Positions 17,597 to 25,971 of a stretch of DNA of 41,684 nt are shown in pieces (positions within the stretch are counted from its first letter, which is position 1; the number at the start of each line of letters is the position of its first letter). Origin of the DNA: Bifidobacterium breve (GTDB lineage Bacteria > Actinomycetota > Actinomycetes > S36-B12 > UBA5976); contig CAMBGF010000004.1 in assembly GCA_945866135.1 (NCBI GenBank), positions 1 through 41,684 of the forward strand, read 5' to 3'. The notes beneath the pieces were generated by a model. It worked only from the letters and a program-made list of their open reading frames with translations, was not told where the DNA came from and did not search any database. The translations under genes and the position numbers were made by a program.

Positions 17597-18517
17597 TTAG
17601 TTTTTGTGCAGCGCGTCGTTTAGTCCGCCCCACGAACTATCTCTGGAAACTGCTTCTAACGCACCGGAAACTGAGTTACGTCGGAACAGCAAGCCACTTG
17701 CTCCCGATAATTCTTTTGCTTTAACGATCTCACCATCAGGCAAAGTTATTTTTGAGCCGCCTGTTATGTAGCAGCCAGCCTCTACAACGCAAGCATCACC
17801 AAGTGAAATACCAACGCCAGCATTCGCACCAACTAAGCAGTTCTCCCCGATTGTGATTACTTCCTTGCCGCCGCCAGAAAGCGTTCCCATGATGCTGGCG
17901 CCGCCGCCAATGTCTGAACCGTTGCCCACAATCACACCAGCAGAAATTCGGCCTTCAACCATGCTGGCACCAAGAGTTCCAGCATTGAAGTTAACAAATC
18001 CCTCATGCATCACGGTTGTACCCACCGCAAGGTGCGCGCCAAGTCGAACTCGATCCGCATCTGCAATGCGAACTCCACTCGGGACCACATAGTCCAGCAT
18101 GCGAGGAAACTTATCCAAACTATGAACCTGCAACTGGATACCCTTTGCGCGGGCGCTGATGGAAACTTGCGTGACTTTATCAACGGCTACCGGACCAAGT
18201 GAAGTCCAAGCAACATTTGTAAGTAATCCAAAGAGGCCATCTAAATTAATTGTGCGAGGCGCTGCTAATCGATGGGATAGCAAATGCAACCGCAAGTAAG
18301 CATCGGCTGCGTCAACTGGAGAATCATCCAATAACGAGGTCGTGGTGATGGTTTCTACTCGAACTCCCCGTAGCGCATCAGTATCGATACCCCGTTCCAA
18401 ACCAGCAACGTGGGCAGCTTTTTCACCAAGAACTGGCTGCGGATACCAAACGTCAAGCATGGCGTCACCGCAGTAGGTGGCTAATCCGGTTGCTGTTGCA
18501 ACTCGACTCTGGCTCAT
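17597..18517 (-). CDS. dapD: tetrahydrodipicolinate N-succinyltransferase (actinobacterial type)
   Basis: Succinyltransferase of the diaminopimelate pathway, upstream of DapC, 306 residues. The N-terminal part matches actinobacterial DapD, and the middle (about 175-275) is a left-handed beta-helix of hexapeptide repeats such as [20 protein letters not shown] and [19 protein letters not shown]. The ending ([13 protein letters not shown]) is typical for the group. The ATG at 18517 has GAGG 7 nt upstream. It is divergent from dapE, sharing a 75-nt gap, which suggests coordinated regulation of the two steps. Confidence 0.95.
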   Translation of the reverse strand: MSQSRVATATGLATYCGDAMLDVWYPQPVLGEKAAHVAGLERGIDTDALRGVRVETITTTSLLDDSPVDAADAYLRLHLLSHRLAAPRTINLDGLFGLLTNVAWTSLGPVAVDKVTQVSISARAKGIQLQVHSLDKFPRMLDYVVPSGVRIADADRVRLGAHLAVGTTVMHEGFVNFNAGTLGASMVEGRISAGVIVGNGSDIGGGASIMGTLSGGGKEVITIGENCLVGANAGVGISLGDACVVEAGCYITGGSKITLPDGEIVKAKELSGASGLLFRRNSVSGALEAVSRDSSWGGLNDALHKN

Positions 18518-18580
18518 GACATTCCTCGATTATTTACTTCTACCCAAAGGTCTTAAGTAGTGAAAAAAGCATTACACCAC

Positions 18581-18586
18581 TAGCGT
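18581..18586 (+). promoter_or_regulatory. -10 box for leaderless dapE transcript
   Basis: TAGCGT (TANNNT) ends exactly 6 nt before the GTG at 18593. The transcript probably begins at the GTG. Confidence 0.6.
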
Positions 18587-18592
18587 AGAGGT

Positions 18593-19702
18593 GTGGTCAC
18601 TGCAGTCCTAAACCCGCACGCCGACATAGTTGCGTTAACCGCGGATTTGGTGAATATCGCGAGCGTTTCAGGGGACGAAAATTTAATTGCTTCTGGCATT
18701 TTTTCAGCATTAAGTGAGTGCAGCTGGCTTGAAGTTCACCGGTTCCAAAACTGCGTAATTGCCAAAACAAATTTCAATAAGCCCTCGCGAGTTATTGTTG
18801 CTGGACATATTGACACAGTCCCAGTTGCCGATAATGCAAAAGCTAAATTAGTTGCTGCGGGCGAGCCACTGCCAAGTGATGGCTCAATCATGACGGAAGA
18901 CGTTTTATTTGGGCTGGGCTCATGTGACATGAAAGGTGGGGTAGCTGTTGCCTTGCGCGCTGCAGCCAGCATCCAAGATCCCCAGTTTGATGTAACTTAT
19001 ATTTTTTATGAATGTGAAGAAATTGAAAGTGCCAGAAATGGCCTAACTCTTATTGCTGCCCAGCACCCAGAGTGGTTAGCAGCCGACATTGCAGTCCTAC
19101 TTGAGCCATCGAATGCGAACATTGAAGCAGGTTGTCAAGGAACTCTGCGAGCCAGAATTTCAACAGTTGGTACGCGCGCCCATAGCGCACGCTCGTGGCT
19201 TGGAGAAAATGCAATTCATAATCTTGGTGGCATTTTGGCCAGACTAAATGAATATACGCCAGCCCGAGTAATTGTTGATGGCTTGGAATATCGAGAGGGC
19301 TTAAATGCTGTTGCAGTTACTGGTGGAATTGCTGGAAATATAATTCCTGATGCTGCTGTTGTGGAAGTTAATTATCGATACGCGCCAAGCACTAGCGCCG
19401 AGCAAGCAGAGCAACATGTGCGAGAAGTTTTTGACGGCTACTTAGTTGAGTTCACCGATAATGCACCAGGTGCAATGCCAGGTCTAGATCGAGTTGCGCT
19501 AGCTGATCTCATAGCTCGCGTTGGCGGACAAGTTGCCCCTAAATTTGGCTGGACAGATGTTGCTAGATTTTCTGCGATGGGTGTGCCCGCAGTAAATCTG
19601 GGACCAGGGGACCCTGGTCTTGCGCACTCCCGCAATGAATTTGTGCCGGTTTCCCAGTTGCGCAAATGTGAAGAAACTGTCTTTAGCTGGTTACGCGGCT
19701 AA
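18593..19702 (+). CDS. dapE: succinyl-diaminopimelate desuccinylase DapE
   Basis: M20-family metallopeptidase that removes succinate from N-succinyl-L,L-diaminopimelate, 369 residues. Zinc-site motifs: GHIDTVP (71-77, His72 and Asp74), GLGSCDMKGG (107-116, Asp112), YECEEIES (139-146, catalytic and metal glutamates), and a C-terminal HSRNEFVP with the last histidine. The dimerisation domain lies between about 180 and 290. GTG 18593 is placed by a leaderless -10 signal. The SRPBCC gene begins inside the stop codon (TAATG), so the two are co-translated. Divergent dapD completes the succinylase branch with dapC nearby. Confidence 0.94.
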   Translation: MVTAVLNPHADIVALTADLVNIASVSGDENLIASGIFSALSECSWLEVHRFQNCVIAKTNFNKPSRVIVAGHIDTVPVADNAKAKLVAAGEPLPSDGSIMTEDVLFGLGSCDMKGGVAVALRAAASIQDPQFDVTYIFYECEEIESARNGLTLIAAQHPEWLAADIAVLLEPSNANIEAGCQGTLRARISTVGTRAHSARSWLGENAIHNLGGILARLNEYTPARVIVDGLEYREGLNAVAVTGGIAGNIIPDAAVVEVNYRYAPSTSAEQAEQHVREVFDGYLVEFTDNAPGAMPGLDRVALADLIARVGGQVAPKFGWTDVARFSAMGVPAVNLGPGDPGLAHSRNEFVPVSQLRKCEETVFSWLRG

Positions 19703-20148
19703 TGGAACACATCGAACTAACCGTTGCAGTTAATGCGCCGGCCCAAAAAGTCTGGGATGCCATAACAAACTGGGAAGCTCAAAATAAGTGGATGCTTGGC
19801 ACCAAAGTGTGGCCAGTTGCCGGAGACGGCACTGGAGTTGGTGGCAGGATCGAGGCATTTACCGGAATATGGCGGATCGGATTCCTGGACACTATGGAAA
19901 TCACAATTTGGGATGCGCCAACTAGATGCGACGTGCTTCACACTGGCCGAGTGGTTCGTGGCACTGGGACATTTGAAGTTGTCCCGTTAACTCAAACAAC
20001 TAGTAATTTTGTGTGGAGCGAGGACCTAGATCTTCCACTGGGAATTTTAGGTAAAGTCGGATTTGCACTTTTGCGACCAGGATTTGTTTTCGGAGTTCGT
20101 AAATCCCTGGAAAAATTTGCTCGGTTAGTGGAGCAAGGCGCACTTTAA
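19702..20148 (+). CDS. SRPBCC (START-like) family protein
   Basis: 148 residues with the helix-grip fold of the polyketide cyclase/dehydrase group: the N-terminal VAVNAPAQKVWDAITNWEAQNKWM, a mid beta-sheet, and a final long helix (FGVRKSLEKFARLVEQ). Members bind hydrophobic ligands in a cavity. No specific ligand can be deduced. It overlaps the dapE stop in TAATG and probably shares its transcript. Proteins of this class near dapE have been seen in actinobacteria, but a role in lysine metabolism is not implied. Confidence 0.85.
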   Translation: MEHIELTVAVNAPAQKVWDAITNWEAQNKWMLGTKVWPVAGDGTGVGGRIEAFTGIWRIGFLDTMEITIWDAPTRCDVLHTGRVVRGTGTFEVVPLTQTTSNFVWSEDLDLPLGILGKVGFALLRPGFVFGVRKSLEKFARLVEQGAL

Positions 20149-20160
20149 CCAGAATCTGCT

Positions 20161-20186
20161 TAACACCACCCTTAAATGTGGTTGTT
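20161..20186 (+). terminator. possible terminator after SRPBCC gene
   Basis: ACCAC (20165-20169) pairs with GTGGT (20178-20182), and AAC/GTT extends the stem past a bulged T. The following run is only TTTCCC. It lies 13 nt after the SRPBCC stop. Weak. Confidence 0.3.
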
Positions 20187-20302
20187 TCCCAGCAACTAGA
20201 AGGATTTAGCCCGCTTTAGCGGATTTCGTTAGTGCCCGATTTTCAGGGATAATAGAGGTATTAGTAATTAATTCCCCAATCTTTATCTGGAAGGTGACCC
20301 AA

Positions 20303-20485
20303 ATGGCAGCTATGAAGCCACGCACTGGCGACGGCCCAATGGAATGCCCTAAGGAAGGTCGCGGATACGTGCTTCGGGTGCCACTTGAAGGTGGCGGCCG
20401 GTTAGTTGTGGAGTTAAATGCCCAAGAAGTTAAAGACTTGGGCGCGGTGCTAAAAGATACCGTCGCAGCAATGCCCAAGAAATAG
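20303..20485 (+). CDS. DUF3117 family protein
   Basis: 60-residue conserved actinobacterial protein, Rv1211-like. It starts MAAMKPRTGDGPMEC and contains the family core RVPLEGGGRLVVELNAQEV. The function is unknown. The ATG at 20303 is preceded by GGAAGG at 8 nt; a GTG nine bases further up would place the Shine-Dalgarno inside the gene and is rejected. A GATAAT sequence about 50 nt upstream may be a -10 box. The gene is convergent with the methyltransferase, 26 nt apart. Confidence 0.88.
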   Translation: MAAMKPRTGDGPMECPKEGRGYVLRVPLEGGGRLVVELNAQEVKDLGAVLKDTVAAMPKK

Positions 20486-20511
20486 GCGACGAACGAAATC
20501 TACTTAGTTAG

Positions 20512-21165
20512 TTAAGCCTTTACGGCAACTAATAGTCCGCCACCCACTGGTAGAAGTGAACCAATGAATTCTTCACCAGCAGCTATCGCTTCAACAGCGC
20601 TGCGCATTGCCACAGTGTCGGGGTCGCGTTGGGCTGGATCCGCTAGTTTGTCATTCCAGAGGGCTCGATCAATAATCAAAACTCCACCAGTTCGCAGCAG
20701 AGTCAGAGCCCGAGAAATATTTGCATTCAGATCCAACGGCTTTGCAGCGATTAAAACAATGTCGTAAGCCGACTCAGTTAGACGATCTAAAACTTCATCA
20801 GCCCGTCCATTTATCAGCCGCACTCGATTTGCCGCGATGCCTGCCTGAGAAATTGCATCCTTGGCAATTAACTGATGCTCAGCTTCGATATCAACGCTAG
20901 TTAACACTCCATCTGGATGCATGCCATCGAGTAACCAAAGCGCCGAGACACCAGCACCTGTTCCAATTTCAACTACATTTTTTGCATCGATTGCTGCTGC
21001 TAATGTCCGCACAATTGCCCCAGCGCCAGGTCCCATTGCGACGCAGCCAATTTCCGCGGCTTTGGCGCGAGCATGCGCGCGAATTCCATCCTCGCCAGCC
21101 CAACTCTCGGCGTAATCGCTCGAGGCTCGGTGTATTGCTAAAATGCGTGGGTCCGTTGGTGCCAT
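20512..21165 (-). CDS. class I SAM-dependent O-methyltransferase
   Basis: Catechol-type O-methyltransferase (Methyltransf_3 family), 217 residues. The SAM motif EIGTGAGVSALWL is at 66-78, the acidic SVDIEAEHQ at 90-98, and ALWND near residue 168 matches the metal-site region of the family. The substrate is unknown. In mycobacteria the orthologue (Rv1220c) sits beside sigE, rseA and htrA; here sigE and rseA are absent and HtrA follows directly on the other strand. The start is set by a leaderless-type box: TACGAT then 6 nt then ATG. Confidence 0.9.
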   Translation of the reverse strand: MAPTDPRILAIHRASSDYAESWAGEDGIRAHARAKAAEIGCVAMGPGAGAIVRTLAAAIDAKNVVEIGTGAGVSALWLLDGMHPDGVLTSVDIEAEHQLIAKDAISQAGIAANRVRLINGRADEVLDRLTESAYDIVLIAAKPLDLNANISRALTLLRTGGVLIIDRALWNDKLADPAQRDPDTVAMRSAVEAIAAGEEFIGSLLPVGGGLLVAVKA

Positions 21166-21171
21166 GACGTA

Positions 21172-21177
21172 ATCGTA
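21172..21177 (-). promoter_or_regulatory. -10 box for leaderless methyltransferase transcript
   Basis: Read on the minus strand, TACGAT (TANNNT) ends 6 nt before the ATG at 21165-21163, with no Shine-Dalgarno. Confidence 0.55.
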
Positions 21178-21285
21178 CGGCTGTATTGCGCCTTAAGTGA
21201 AGTATGGCCACCAAGTCGGCGCAACCCAGATTGATAAGCGAGAATGAGAAGTAGAGAATTCCCGAAATTAGGCAGGAACTAGGTC

Positions 21286-22509
21286 ATGACCCAGACCCCA
21301 GATGAACCACAAAATCTCGTGGCACCTGCCCAAACGCTTACTCCAGAGACCAAGCTTGCCGAGCCCATAGCGCCAGAGTCGGTCCCAAATCCAACACCAA
21401 CTTATGTATTTACGCCAACAACTTCAGGTAGTGATAATTCTGGTGCGAGCGCCTCACCTGCAGTCAAGAAAGCAATGATTGCTGGCGTGCTCAGTGGGTT
21501 GCTCGCTGGCGCACTTGGTTTTTCTGCAGCTTCCGTTGTTGGAAACGCACCAGCACCTTCGATTTCCTTACCGGCAACAAGTGGTGAGGTGTCACCTCGC
21601 GCTGATGATTCAATCGCCGGCATCGCCCAAGCGGTATTACCAGTCGTAGTTTCTATTGATGTTTCCTCAGATCAAAACGCAGGCACTGGATCTGGTTTTG
21701 TAATTCGTAGCACCGACCTTGAATCTTTTATCTTGACTAACAATCACGTAGTAACAGGTGTCGGCGACAATGCCAAAATTACTGTCACTTTCCAAGATCA
21801 ATCTCGAGTTAGCGCGGAAATTGTCGGAATTGATGCTTCATATGATTTAGCAGTACTTCGAGTTGAGCGTGGGAATTTGCCGGTTGCTGCTTTGGGTAAT
21901 TCCGACGATGTTGTTGTTGGCGATGCCACAATTGCAATTGGTTCCCCGTTAGGTCTTACTGGCACAGTCACCAGCGGTATTGTTTCAGCGCTGAATCGGC
22001 CAGTAACCGCAGGGGATGCAAATGACATTTCGTTCATTAGCGCAATTCAAACCGATGCCGCAATTAACCCTGGTAATTCTGGTGGGCCTCTGGTTAATTC
22101 CCGTGGTGAAGTTATCGGCATTAACTCGGCAATTGCGACAACGGGTAGCAGCGTTAGTGGTCAAAGCGGCAGCATAGGACTGGGTTTCTCAATTCCAATT
22201 AATCAAGCCAGACGTGTGGCAACGGATTTGATTGCCACTGGAAAGTCAAGCTACCCGATAATTGGCGTTCAGCTTGATTCTGCTTACACCGGCCAAGGCG
22301 CAAAAATTGAATCACTAACTCCCAATAGTCCAGCTGCAACCACTGCACTAAAAGCCGGAGATGTAATCATCCAGATTGATGGCGTCAAAATAACTAGTGC
22401 AACGGAACTTGTAGTTCGAATTAGATCCAAGAGTCCGGGGGATTTAGTAAAAATCACACTCCTGGATGGCACTGTAATTGAACTGACTTTGGGTTCAGAC
22501 CAGAGCTAG
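21286..22509 (+). CDS. HtrA/DegP-like serine protease with PDZ domain
   Basis: Membrane-anchored quality-control protease, 407 residues. A cytoplasmic Pro-rich N-terminus (about 1-60) precedes one helix (about 63-85). The trypsin-like domain has His154 (NNHVVTG), Asp187 (YDLAVLR) and Ser265 (GNSGGPL). One PDZ domain follows (about 310-403). It corresponds to mycobacterial HtrA (Rv1223), which sits next to tatB as here. A Shine-Dalgarno AGGA lies 8 nt before the ATG. The usual neighbours sigE and anti-sigma RseA are missing between the methyltransferase and this gene, so control by that pair cannot be inferred. Confidence 0.93.
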   Translation: MTQTPDEPQNLVAPAQTLTPETKLAEPIAPESVPNPTPTYVFTPTTSGSDNSGASASPAVKKAMIAGVLSGLLAGALGFSAASVVGNAPAPSISLPATSGEVSPRADDSIAGIAQAVLPVVVSIDVSSDQNAGTGSGFVIRSTDLESFILTNNHVVTGVGDNAKITVTFQDQSRVSAEIVGIDASYDLAVLRVERGNLPVAALGNSDDVVVGDATIAIGSPLGLTGTVTSGIVSALNRPVTAGDANDISFISAIQTDAAINPGNSGGPLVNSRGEVIGINSAIATTGSSVSGQSGSIGLGFSIPINQARRVATDLIATGKSSYPIIGVQLDSAYTGQGAKIESLTPNSPAATTALKAGDVIIQIDGVKITSATELVVRIRSKSPGDLVKITLLDGTVIELTLGSDQS

Positions 22510-22539
22510 ATTTCGCAACGGAAGGAGTGAGGTCGCACT

Positions 22540-22869
22540 ATGAATATTGGATGGGCTGAGTTTTTAGTTATTGCCATTATTGGGTTGGTAGTTTTTGGCC
22601 CAGAGCGGTTACCTGAAATGAGCGCCCAACTTGCTCGCTTTGTTAAATCCATGCGAGCTAAAGCTAGCTCGGCAACTGCCGAGTTAACTGGTTCCGTTGA
22701 TACAAAAGTGGTCACTGACTTAGCTAAAGACTTGCGCGGAATCACGCCCCGGGGCATGGCTGCAAATGCGATGTCAGCAAGTTTTGGCAAACCGCAATCA
22801 GGAACAATGAGAGATCAAAGACCCAGTGGCGCGGGAGTAAATCCAGTTTTTGATCCGGACGCTACTTAG
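22540..22869 (+). CDS. tatB: Sec-independent translocase protein TatB
   Basis: Twin-arginine translocation component, 109 residues, longer than TatA and with the TatB character: an N-terminal helix (MNIGWAEFLVIAIIGLVVFGP) with Glu7, the FGPERLPE hinge, and an amphipathic helix up to about residue 55, then a flexible tail. It would bind folded substrates bearing RR signal peptides with TatC. A Shine-Dalgarno AGGAG lies 11-15 nt before the ATG. It is 30 nt after the HtrA gene, in the order seen in mycobacteria. Confidence 0.9.
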   Translation: MNIGWAEFLVIAIIGLVVFGPERLPEMSAQLARFVKSMRAKASSATAELTGSVDTKVVTDLAKDLRGITPRGMAANAMSASFGKPQSGTMRDQRPSGAGVNPVFDPDAT

Positions 22870-22889
22870 CAATTTTGTTTGAATCAATA

Positions 22890-22903
22890 TGCGCACTAGC
22901 GCA
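22890..22903. repeat. hairpin between tatB and mrp
   Basis: TGCGC (22890-22894) pairs with GCGCA (22899-22903) over an ACTA loop in the short gap between two convergent genes. There is no U-run on either side, so a terminator role is only possible. Confidence 0.35.
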
Positions 22904-22907
22904 CTGA

Positions 22908-24041
22908 TTACTTATTGCGATCGGGCGTAATTCCCAGATTCATGCCGACTAAGCCGCGTGGCCGAGTACCAAGTTTTTGCGCCATTTCAATAAGTGCTTT
23001 TGACGCTGGCGCATCTGGATGCGAAAGCACGTATGGCATTCCCGCGTCGCCACCTTCGCGCAGGCCTGGATCAAACGGAATCCGGCCAAGTAGCGGTACT
23101 TCCTGGCCAACATTTGCCGTTAAAACTTCCGCCACCATTTTGCCGCCACCGCTACCGAACATGTCAATTGGTTCCCCGCAGTGCGGACAAGCAAACGCCG
23201 ACATGTTTTCGATAACTCCGCTGACACGTTGATTCACTTGCGGCGCCAACATACCGGCCCGGATTGCCACATCAGCAGCAGCTGGTTGCGGGGTAGTGAC
23301 AATAATCAATTCACTTTGGGGCAATAAGTGCGCAGAACTAATTGCAATATCGCCAGTGCCCGGTGGTAAGTCCAACAACAAGATGTCTAGGTCGCCCCAC
23401 CAAACTTCACTTAAGAAAGATTCTAAGTACCTATGCAGCATGGGTCCGCGCATCGCGACTGGTTCGTGGCGACCTTTTGGCTTGAGTGGCAGCATCGACA
23501 TAACACGCACACCATGACCCTGCGGTGGCATGATCATGTTTTCAACTTTTAGTGGAGCTTCAGTGATACCCATCATGTCCGGAATCGAGTGACCGTAAAT
23601 GTCGGCGTCAACTATGCCAACTACTAAACCGTCAAGTGCCATAGCGGCCGCGAGGTTAGTTGTAACAGAAGACTTTCCAACCCCACCTTTTCCAGAAGCT
23701 ATTGAATAAATCCGGGTCAGCGAACCTGGTTGATTAAAACGAATTTCTTTTGTTGGCCCTTGAAGTTTCTCGCGCAGCGCAGTTCGCTGCTCTGGACTCA
23801 TGACATCAAGTTCTACTTCAACATTCGTTACATCACGAACTTTTAAAACAGCATCCTTGACACTATTAACAATTGTGTCTTGCATCGGACAGGCTGAAAT
23901 CGTTAAGTAAACCCCAACAGTTACCGTGCCGCCAGCAATAGCAACATCCTTGACCATTCCAATTTCAGTTATCGGGCGACGAATTTCCGGATCAATTACG
24001 GTAGCTAGCGCAGCTTGCACGGCTTCTTGGTTTACGCTCAT
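22908..24041 (-). CDS. Mrp/ApbC iron-sulfur cluster carrier ATPase
   Basis: P-loop ATPase that carries and hands over Fe-S clusters, 377 residues. An N-terminal DUF59 (MIP18) domain (about 5-90) with SACPMQ precedes the ATPase, whose deviant Walker motif is GKGGVGKSS (117-125). The ligands of the bridging cluster are C285 and C288 (CPHCG). Its ATG overlaps the stop of the upstream DUF1003 gene, so both are co-translated. Order mgtE-like, DUF1003, mrp is conserved in mycobacteria, though the reason is unknown. Confidence 0.93.
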   Translation of the reverse strand: MSVNQEAVQAALATVIDPEIRRPITEIGMVKDVAIAGGTVTVGVYLTISACPMQDTIVNSVKDAVLKVRDVTNVEVELDVMSPEQRTALREKLQGPTKEIRFNQPGSLTRIYSIASGKGGVGKSSVTTNLAAAMALDGLVVGIVDADIYGHSIPDMMGITEAPLKVENMIMPPQGHGVRVMSMLPLKPKGRHEPVAMRGPMLHRYLESFLSEVWWGDLDILLLDLPPGTGDIAISSAHLLPQSELIIVTTPQPAAADVAIRAGMLAPQVNQRVSGVIENMSAFACPHCGEPIDMFGSGGGKMVAEVLTANVGQEVPLLGRIPFDPGLREGGDAGMPYVLSHPDAPASKALIEMAQKLGTRPRGLVGMNLGITPDRNK

Positions 24042-24562
24042 GAAGTTTTTGAATCGCCCTTATTTTCGGTTTGCTGTATTTCCTTAAATTCTTCCAGTAA
24101 GTCGCGGATCTCGCCACGCAAGTAATCACGAGTAACAACTTCGCCAAGTGCCAATCGCAGCGAAGCAATTTCCCGAGTCAAGAAATCAGCGTCAGCTAGC
24201 AGACGTTCCGTTTGATCCCGATCTTCCTGAAAGCGAACTCGGTCACGATCTGCTTGACGATTTTGTGCCAACAAAATCAGTGGCGCAGCATAAGAAGCTT
24301 GCAGCGAAAGTGCCAAAGTCAAAAATAGAAATGGAAAAGCGTCAACACGCAAATTACTGGGCGCAAAGATATTCCACAGCAACCAGGTAATGACAACACC
24401 GGTCATGTATCCCAAGAATCGCCAAGATCCCAAAAAGCGGGCTACCCGCTCACTTACCTGACCAGCAGTATCAGAATCAAGTGTCGGACGAAGCGAGCGG
24501 CCTCGTACTAATGGCTGATCCAAACGTGGTCCACGTCGTTCGGTTCCTTCGTTGCGTGCCAT
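24038..24562 (-). CDS. DUF1003 membrane protein
   Basis: 174 residues. An arginine-rich N-terminus, then two helices (about 49-66 and 75-98) with the DUF1003 signature DAFPFLFLTLALSLQASYAAPLILLAQNRQADRDR, and a charged coiled-coil-like C-terminus. It shows AGGAGG 7 nt before the ATG. It overlaps mrp at its end and is 2 nt after the MgtE-like gene, so these three form one operon. The family's biochemical role is unknown. Confidence 0.88.
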   Translation of the reverse strand: MARNEGTERRGPRLDQPLVRGRSLRPTLDSDTAGQVSERVARFLGSWRFLGYMTGVVITWLLWNIFAPSNLRVDAFPFLFLTLALSLQASYAAPLILLAQNRQADRDRVRFQEDRDQTERLLADADFLTREIASLRLALGEVVTRDYLRGEIRDLLEEFKEIQQTENKGDSKTS

Positions 24563-24564
24563 GA

Positions 24565-25815
24565 TCAGCCCTCCTCATCTATCTCGTTTTCTCGCCAATT
24601 TTCTGGCAACATGTGGTCGATGACATCGTCTATTGTGACGGCGCCTAACAATTGATCATTCTCGTCTACAACTGGCAATGCGACCAAGTTGTAGGTTGCA
24701 AAATATCGCGCTACCTGGCCAAGTGGTGCCCCTGGTCCAATGGGGGTAAGGGAAGTGTCCAAAACTCCAGAAACCAGGCTGGCTGGTGACTCGCGCAGCA
24801 ATCTCTGCACATGTGCTACTCCCACATATTTTCCAGTCGGTGTTTCAAGTGGCGCTCGCGTGACATAAACCTGCGAAGCCAAGGCTGGGGAAAGCTGTGG
24901 CTGGCGAACTCGCGCTAATGCTTCCGCAATGGTGGCATCGGAAGAAACCACAATAGGTTCAGTGGTCATCATGCCACCGGCGCTGAAATCGTCATAGGTA
25001 AGCAAGCGACGCAAGTCATCAGCTTCATCTTGCTCCATGGCACCTAAATATTCCTCAGCTTGCTCGGGCGACAATTCTGAAAGCAAATCTGCAGCGTCAT
25101 CTGGATCCATTTCTTCTAAAACATCGCGCGCCCGTTCTAATCCAAGTTCAGACATAATTTCTACTCGATCATCTTCTGGAAGCTCTTCAAATACATCCGC
25201 AAGTTTTGCTACATCAAGTCCACTAATAAGTTCCAGGCGACGTTTTTGTGGCAGTTCTTGAAGTAATTTTGCAAGGTCAGCTGGACGCATCGTCTCAATT
25301 GAAGCAAGTAACGCGTCAACTGGTTGTTGCGGGGACTGGGAAAACAAATCTGAAACTTCATTCCAAGGAACTGTCAAAGTCGCACCTCGACGGCCAAACC
25401 CGGCGCCAGCTTTACGAATGAATAATCGGCTGATGTTCCATTCCAAATTGCGCTCTTGCGACATTCCAATATCATGAATAGTTACTTGCTCGCCTGTTTC
25501 AATAAGTGTTACGCGATGATCCAACAACTGGGCTACAACTAAAATCTCTTCCGGGCGACCATCAAAACGGCGCAAGTTCACGACACCACTTGTGACAACA
25601 GAGCCAGGCTCGATTGAGGAAATGCGTGCCATAGGCACAAAAATCCGGCGACGCGGAGCCACTTCGACAACAAAGCCTGTGACAATTGGCGCGCGGCCAG
25701 AGGTGCGAGGCGTTACAACGACATCACGAATTTTGCCTACCTGATCTCCCAAGGAGTCAAATACGCCAGTACCAGCCAAGCGGGCCAGGTATACGCGGGT
25801 CTGAGTTGTACTCAC
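24565..25815 (-). CDS. MgtE-N/CBS domain protein without channel
   Basis: 416 residues. An N-terminal PRC-barrel-like part (about 1-150) precedes an MgtE_N superhelical domain (about 165-280, with repeated leucine-rich LPEDD and MDPDDAADLL elements), then two CBS domains (about 285-400). It stops before any membrane segment: the MgtE Mg2+ channel is missing, so it is likely a cytoplasmic Mg2+ or nucleotide sensor. The mycobacterial homologue Rv1232c shares this layout as I recall. GTG 25815 is preceded by a TAACCT box 6 nt upstream. It leads an operon with DUF1003 and mrp. Confidence 0.88.
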   Translation of the reverse strand: MSTTQTRVYLARLAGTGVFDSLGDQVGKIRDVVVTPRTSGRAPIVTGFVVEVAPRRRIFVPMARISSIEPGSVVTSGVVNLRRFDGRPEEILVVAQLLDHRVTLIETGEQVTIHDIGMSQERNLEWNISRLFIRKAGAGFGRRGATLTVPWNEVSDLFSQSPQQPVDALLASIETMRPADLAKLLQELPQKRRLELISGLDVAKLADVFEELPEDDRVEIMSELGLERARDVLEEMDPDDAADLLSELSPEQAEEYLGAMEQDEADDLRRLLTYDDFSAGGMMTTEPIVVSSDATIAEALARVRQPQLSPALASQVYVTRAPLETPTGKYVGVAHVQRLLRESPASLVSGVLDTSLTPIGPGAPLGQVARYFATYNLVALPVVDENDQLLGAVTIDDVIDHMLPENWRENEIDEEG

Positions 25816-25821
25816 CTAAAG

Positions 25822-25827
25822 AGGTTA
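25822..25827 (-). promoter_or_regulatory. -10 box for leaderless MgtE-like transcript
   Basis: On the minus strand, TAACCT (TANNNT) is followed by exactly 6 nt and the GTG at 25815. No Shine-Dalgarno is present. Confidence 0.6.
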
Positions 25828-25971
25828 CCCGTTAGGGGCTATATCTAAAGAATCCCAATTACGGCAAAGACCTTGAATTACTTGTGGTTTAACGGGATAT
25901 TCATTTAAGGTCAAGGACTACTGCACTATGTATCTAGCGATCGCACGTCAATTAACAGCAAAGGAAATGCC

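Noticed and set aside
17559-17617. GACGCGCTG and CAGCGCGTC as a terminator pair for the small membrane genes
   Set aside because: The arms are 41 nt apart and the right arm lies in the dapD coding end; chance pairing is likely.
25937-25944. GCGATCGC octamer before the SDR gene as a regulatory site
   Set aside because: It is a single short palindrome with no second copy or alignment to the promoter.
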